Source: Sulfurimonas denitrificans DSM 1251
Lineage (GTDB): Bacteria; Campylobacterota; Campylobacteria; Campylobacterales; Sulfurimonadaceae
Assembly (NCBI RefSeq): GCF_000012965.1
Contig: NC_007575.1
Coordinates: forward strand, 1,612,001 to 1,676,000
Direction of reading: 5' to 3'
DNA length: 64,000 bases
Shown here: positions 59,542 through 64,000 of the stretch, piece after piece
Numbering within the stretch: the first letter of the stretch is position 1
Layout of the letters: the number at the start of each line of letters is the position of its first letter
Made by a program: the position numbers and the translations under genes
The notes under the pieces: model-generated
What the model saw: the letters and a program-made list of their open reading frames with translations, nothing else
Told to the model about the DNA's origin: nothing
The model's database searches: none

Positions 59542-61134
59542 ATGACGATGATACCAAACAGAGCTAAAATTCTTGAAAAAAGTCTATGCGATTACTACTG
59601 GGCTTATTCTGATATCCTTAGAGATATAGGGATTAATGAATCTACTTATGACCAAAGAATCATGGCTTTTATGGCTTTAAAACTTCTAATTGACAATGAC
59701 AAGCTTATGTTCACTTTTGAATATAATAATAATTTTGGCTTGGATCATGCAATATTTGCTAAATATGACTTGGGTGAAACAAAAAAAACTTTTCTAAATA
59801 TTATAAAAAATATAGAAAAGCTTGGGCAAAATCTAAATTATTTCACACAAGAGAGCAAATATAATCCAGATACCTCTAAAAATATTTTGACCTATTTAAA
59901 TCATTTTAAAACATTTGAACTTGAAAGATACATTCAAGAGCTACCTAATAATTATCTTGAAAATGTACTTGACATTTACACATATAAGGCAAATTTTAGA
60001 GACTATCCAAAAGAACAGTACAAAGACTTGTATGAAGCTACTATTTCAAGAATGAAAAAACTTAGTGGTGATTTAACAGGGCAACATTTCACTCAAAAAT
60101 CTATTGTACATCTTATGTGTGAGGTTTCTAAATTTGAAGCTGAGGGGTATGATAAGCTTGCTATTTATGATCCAACTTGTGGAACTGCCAGTATGCTCAT
60201 GGAATCTGCACACTACTTTTATAACAAAAATAAAATAGAAAATATTGAGGTTTATGGACAAGAGTTACACGGGCAAACTTGGCTTTTAGCAAAAATATTT
60301 CTTGAAATTAGTTCTCTTGATGGAAAATCACAAGGTATTAAAAATACGATAGCTTATGGAAACACTTTAACTAATCCTGCTTTTGCAAATGGAATCAATG
60401 GAGATACAAGCTTCGACTTTATCATAGCAAATCCACCATTTGGCGTGGATTGGAAGCATAACTATGATGAAATAGTACAAAATATGAGTAGCAAAAAAAG
60501 TGACTTTTTTGTAGTTAAAGATGAAAAAAATAAAGTAGTAACTCCTAAAAAATCTGATGGTCAATTTTTGTTTATGCAACACATAATAAATCTGATGAAA
60601 TCAGAAAAAAGAAGGAATAAACACGCTCATGCGGCTATAATTAGTTCATCTACGCTTATAAGTACTGGAAATGCTACAAGTAGTGAATCAAAGATAAGAA
60701 AAGAGATATTTAATACAGGTTTTGTAAGTGCTGTGCTCGAACAGCCAAGTGCAATGTTTACCAATACGGATATAAGTTCGCATATATGGTTTTTGGATAG
60801 TGACCCAAGCGAAAAAATCACAATAGTAAAAGCAGACACAAAAGAGGAAGAACTTTTTTCACCACATCTACAAGCCAAAGATAAGATGAAGAATTCTTAT
60901 AGTCAAAAAAATATTCGTAGACTTGCCACCCTTATCAACAGTAAAAAAGAGTTTAAATATAAATCAAAATTTATAGACTCAAAAGATAGATATGAGATAA
61001 ATATATCAAATGAGATAGGCTTCAAAGACGAGGTGGAAGATTTAAACTTCGATGAGCTTACAAATGAGCTTAATATGCTCATGAAAGAGATGTGTGAAGA
61101 GTTTCAGAACAGCTCACTCTTTGGGATAAAATAA
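59542..61134 (+). CDS. hsdM: Type I restriction-modification DNA methylase (HsdM)
   Basis: A 530-residue N6-adenine methylase. A helical N-terminal domain (about 1-180) is followed by LTGQHFTQKSIVHLMCEV and the catalytic domain with motif I YDPTCGTASMLMESA (from D210) and motif IV NPPFGVDW (N297-F300). The C terminus is helical and would contact HsdS. It ends at the base before hsdS. AAAGGAG lies 9 bases upstream of the ATG. The unit has no hsdR in view; the gene after hsdS is an McrB-like ATPase instead. Confidence 0.93.
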   Translation: MTMIPNRAKILEKSLCDYYWAYSDILRDIGINESTYDQRIMAFMALKLLIDNDKLMFTFEYNNNFGLDHAIFAKYDLGETKKTFLNIIKNIEKLGQNLNYFTQESKYNPDTSKNILTYLNHFKTFELERYIQELPNNYLENVLDIYTYKANFRDYPKEQYKDLYEATISRMKKLSGDLTGQHFTQKSIVHLMCEVSKFEAEGYDKLAIYDPTCGTASMLMESAHYFYNKNKIENIEVYGQELHGQTWLLAKIFLEISSLDGKSQGIKNTIAYGNTLTNPAFANGINGDTSFDFIIANPPFGVDWKHNYDEIVQNMSSKKSDFFVVKDEKNKVVTPKKSDGQFLFMQHIINLMKSEKRRNKHAHAAIISSSTLISTGNATSSESKIRKEIFNTGFVSAVLEQPSAMFTNTDISSHIWFLDSDPSEKITIVKADTKEEELFSPHLQAKDKMKNSYSQKNIRRLATLINSKKEFKYKSKFIDSKDRYEINISNEIGFKDEVEDLNFDELTNELNMLMKEMCEEFQNSSLFGIK

Positions 61135-62564
61135 ATGATAGGAACTTTAGATAGTCAAGTTATTGAAAAGTTTAAAGAGTTTCAGGAAAAAACTGGGAAA
61201 TATGCTGATTTAGATATTAATAAAGTACTTTTTGATAAAAAAACAATAGATGATATTGTTGATGACTTTATAAAAGGTTCAACTCCTAAATATTCGCATA
61301 ATCCCACGGATACAATGGTTATAAAATCTGGACAAGCTCGAGGGAATTATAATGAGTTTAACTTTACGAAAACAGCTTATTTGGATTTATCAAAAGTCAA
61401 GAACCCTAAATATTTACAAAAAGGTGATATCTTAATTAATACAACTGGTGTAGGTACTTGCGGGAGAGTAACACACTTTTCGATCTTGATGGAAATTACG
61501 TATCTGATAGTCATATAACTACTCTTAGATATGATAAAAATATAATTAATCAATTTTACTTGTTATATTTTTTCGTAAAATTTGGATTTAAAAAATTGGA
61601 GTCAATGGCAGAAGGTTCTGGTGGTCAAATAGAATTGAGTATGGATAATGTTAAGCCTTTGTCTATTTCTATTCCTAAAGATTATAATGAATATAAATCT
61701 ATTGATATACAAAATATAATAGTTGAATTTTTAGAATTTTGGAAAATAAATTATACAGATATCTTTAGAAAAACTGTTGACCATCAAAAACCAATTATAG
61801 AAAAAATCAAAAAAGCTTTAGTTCCTGCTACATTTAAATATGACAAAATATTAACAAAAAGTTTTAATAGTTTTGCAGATGACAATGGCTATGATCTTAC
61901 TCTAGAAAGTATAGTGTTTAAAGAAGTACCTTTTTTTGATTTAGTTAAGGTAACAAATGGTTCTGAATTTCCAGCTGGTTATGTTAAAAGAGGAACAGGC
62001 GAGATTCCATTGATAAGTGCTGGTGTGAAAAAAGACATAATGGGAACTATAAAAAGTTTATTGGGAAATAATAAATCTGAGCCTTTAAAACATTATGTAT
62101 TTAATGACACTAAACAAAAATGGAACGAAGTAAAGCATTATATTGGAAAAAATTATTATACGCTAACAGCAGATGGAGAAGGTGGAAATATTACAAAAAG
62201 AGCCAAAGAAAATTATCCAAAAGGGTTTTACACTACTAATATTTGTAAAACTTTAGAATTTAATGAGGCAGATATACAGGATGATTATTTCTATATGTCT
62301 TATAAATTCACAAAATACAAATATAATTTTGATTTTGGTAATAAAGCAAATAACGATAATTTATCTTTCATAAAAATTACCTTACCTGAGAATCATAATC
62401 TCTATTCATCTTTAGATTTACAAAAAATATTAATAGAATTTTGGAATAGTATTTTACAAAGTATAGATAATCAATTTGAAAAATTTGAAAATATTACTAT
62501 ACTAACTGATAAAATAGATGAAGCTTTTTTATATAGAACTTTTAGCAAAATAGAATGGAGATAA
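61135..62564 (+). pseudogene. hsdS: HsdS specificity subunit, frameshifted
   Basis: Two frames together encode one HsdS: 61135-61518 (first part of recognition domain 1) and the frame that continues to 62564 (rest of domain 1, the conserved central helix and domain 2). The break falls at ACACAC (61471-61476). Removing one AC unit joins VGTCGRVT to LFDLDGNYVSDSH, giving a 475-residue protein with no other fault. Domain 2 includes FDLVKVTNGSEFPAGYVKRG and YTLTADGEGGNI. As read, only a truncated subunit would form. The cause may be phase variation, decay or a sequencing error. Confidence 0.82.
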
Positions 62565-64000
62565 TGATGACAAAAGAAGGAATATATAGCCAAATAGAGA
62601 AATTCAATATTAATATAGCAAATTCAAAAGAAACTAAAAACAATAAATATTACTATATTAATTCAGATGAAGCATTACTAAAATCACAATTTATCAATGA
62701 AATACAAAAAGATATAGTTATTAAAAATAAATTAGATTCTATTGAAACAGTGATGGATTTATGTTTTGGTAGTGGGAATTTAGCTTCACATATATTATTA
62801 GAAAATCAAATACAATATAAAAATATTATTTTAAATGATTACTTTTTAGATGAATGTAATCAAGAATTAGAAAACTTATTAGAAAACTGTGAATTGAAAC
62901 AATGTGATTTTTTTAATTCAGATTGTTTTGAAGAAAATAGTGTTGATTTGCTTATATTTAATCCTACCCATGGTGGTAAACCAACAATAAAAGATTTTGT
63001 TAATAAAGAAAATAAAGATTTTGATGCTTTAAATAAAACATTATCTAAAATATTAAAGCCTAATTCACTTGTTATTTTTCGAGGTTTGAAAGAAGATTTT
63101 CAAGAATTGATATTTTCTAAATTTAAATATAAAAAAATCTATTTAGAGGGGAGTCAGTCTTTATATGTTTGTTACGATATAGAGGCTGAAAAGAAAGATT
63201 GCTACGAATATACAAATAATCAATTTATAGAAAATGAAAATTGTGAAATAGAAAAAAGTTCTGATGAAGAAGATTTAGATATTGGAGAACTTATGCAAGA
63301 ATTAGAAGAAAATAAGATTGAAAATAGTTTCAATGGTGTTCTTCAATCTGAATCATCAATTGTAACTAATGCACAAAATGATAATGAAGAAAAATTTACG
63401 GAGTGGTGGTTAAGTAGTAGTTATCACTCTGTTGATGGAAAACCTTATGCAGAAAGTACTAAGAAAGGATATTTACGTGCTTTAAAACAATTAAAGACGG
63501 AGTTGATTACTTTTGGATTTGATAATATTGATATATTTAAACTTCAAGATTTAAAAGAAGTAAATGAACTATTAGATAGATTAGAATCAGGCGATTTATA
63601 TGATTATAATAAACGACATGATAACTCTGATACAAGTAATGGATTAAAGCAATATATAAAATTTTTAAAAGGTGAAAGTAATATAAATACCTTTAATAAT
63701 AGTAAAGAAGAAGAAGACAATATGAAAGATACAGAAATTATAAAAATAAAATTTTCAGATGAAGGAAAAGGAAACTTAGATTTTTCATATAAAAATATTC
63801 TTTTTAAAGGTGTTCCAGGTACTGGGAAAAGTAGGGCTATAAATGAGATTATAAAAAATCATTTAGAATTAGCAAAAAATGATAAAAATGCACTGCGTAT
63901 AAATATACATTCTGCATCTTCAAATAGTGATCTTATGCAAGGAATAGGAATATCAACAAGTGATAAAGGAAATATCAAATATAGTGAAAAGCAGGGGCTT
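62564..64000 (+). CDS. McrB-like AAA+ protein with N-terminal methyltransferase-like domain (partial)
   Basis: An open frame of at least 479 codons runs off the right edge. It starts at ATGATG, overlapping the hsdS stop. Residues 60-190 look like a Rossmann methyltransferase: VMDLCFGSGNLASHIL (from D65), IILNDYFLD, CDFFNSD and LLIFNPTHGG (N133-H136, where N6-adenine methylases have NPPY/F). An acidic linker (about 225-265) leads to a helical segment (FTEWWLSSSYHSVDGKPYAE...GLKQYIKFLKG). The C-terminal part is an AAA+ domain with Walker A FKGVPGTGKSRA (G416-S423), then INIHSASSNSDLMQGI, as in McrB. It is a probable restriction effector; a McrC partner would be expected beyond the window. Confidence 0.75.
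   Translation, partial: MMTKEGIYSQIEKFNINIANSKETKNNKYYYINSDEALLKSQFINEIQKDIVIKNKLDSIETVMDLCFGSGNLASHILLENQIQYKNIILNDYFLDECNQELENLLENCELKQCDFFNSDCFEENSVDLLIFNPTHGGKPTIKDFVNKENKDFDALNKTLSKILKPNSLVIFRGLKEDFQELIFSKFKYKKIYLEGSQSLYVCYDIEAEKKDCYEYTNNQFIENENCEIEKSSDEEDLDIGELMQELEENKIENSFNGVLQSESSIVTNAQNDNEEKFTEWWLSSSYHSVDGKPYAESTKKGYLRALKQLKTELITFGFDNIDIFKLQDLKEVNELLDRLESGDLYDYNKRHDNSDTSNGLKQYIKFLKGESNINTFNNSKEEEDNMKDTEIIKIKFSDEGKGNLDFSYKNILFKGVPGTGKSRAINEIIKNHLELAKNDKNALRINIHSASSNSDLMQGIGISTSDKGNIKYSEKQGL

Noticed and set aside
54427-64000. CRISPR-associated transposon
   Set aside because: A single TniQ with no Cas12k, Cascade genes or repeat array in view; ordinary Tn7-like targeting is the simpler reading.
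59542-64000. Standard type I restriction system with hsdR
   Set aside because: No helicase/nuclease frame typical of HsdR is seen; the gene after hsdS has an McrB-like P-loop instead. It could still lie beyond the window.

Overview
The window looks like chromosome from a low-GC member of the Campylobacterota (formerly Epsilonproteobacteria), probably a free-living, respiring relative of Sulfurimonas; the genus is an inference. The main evidence is the minus-strand block at 27.2-40.5 kb. It runs yajC, secD, secF, a small membrane protein, leuS, an LptE-like lipoprotein, folC, an M23 peptidase, ccmA and mfd, which is the order I know from Helicobacter pylori (HP1551 down to HP1541). A diguanylate cyclase gene has been added between folC and the lipoprotein. 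NosL, multihaem cytochromes and a rubredoxin/flavodiiron pair fit an anaerobic or microaerobic respiratory lifestyle.

Region 1 (1-10.9 kb) is one co-directional locus. It holds the end of a FecE/BtuD-type ABC ATPase, modD, a periplasmic metal- or oxyanion-binding protein, exbB-exbD-tonB, a DUF438/hemerythrin/PAS protein, a methyltransferase, a TonB-dependent receptor, a two-domain Mop (molybdate-binding) protein, a second receptor and a second methyltransferase. ModD, Mop and a ModE-like box (CGTTATGT-N8-ATATAACA) before the first methyltransferase suggest TonB-energised uptake of molybdate or tungstate across both membranes.

Region 2 (10.9-24 kb) is mostly housekeeping: an unknown protein, nosL, a structured intergenic region, rho, murI, a CheA-like membrane kinase with a CheY, dnaX, a two-component pair read in the opposite direction, ymdB and ung. 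At 24-27.2 kb lies a type II-like restriction-modification cassette (Dcm-type methylase, DUF3883 nuclease-like protein, endonuclease) with a broken small gene beside it.

Region 3 (27.2-50.8 kb) is the conserved Sec/leuS/shape/mfd block, then lnt, ppk1, a gamma-carbonic-anhydrase-like protein, a TRIC/UPF0126 membrane protein, rubredoxin with a flavodiiron protein, and a four-gene operon (SDR, three-haem cytochrome c peroxidase, membrane-anchored five-haem cytochrome, thioredoxin-fold protein).

Region 4 (50.8-64 kb) is an accessory island. A DUF262 protein and an AAA ATPase form a probable defence pair. A Tn7-like transposition operon follows (tnsA-tnsB-tnsC-tniQ, catalytic residues intact). 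Then come an IS200/IS605 TnpA-like protein that has lost its HUH histidines and, from a consensus promoter, hsdM, a frameshifted hsdS and the start of a large McrB-like AAA+ protein with a methyltransferase-like domain at its N terminus. No hsdR is visible. The McrB-like protein, with a possible McrC beyond the window, may be the effector of a hybrid type I/McrBC-like system carried by the transposon. I saw no tRNA, rRNA or CRISPR array.
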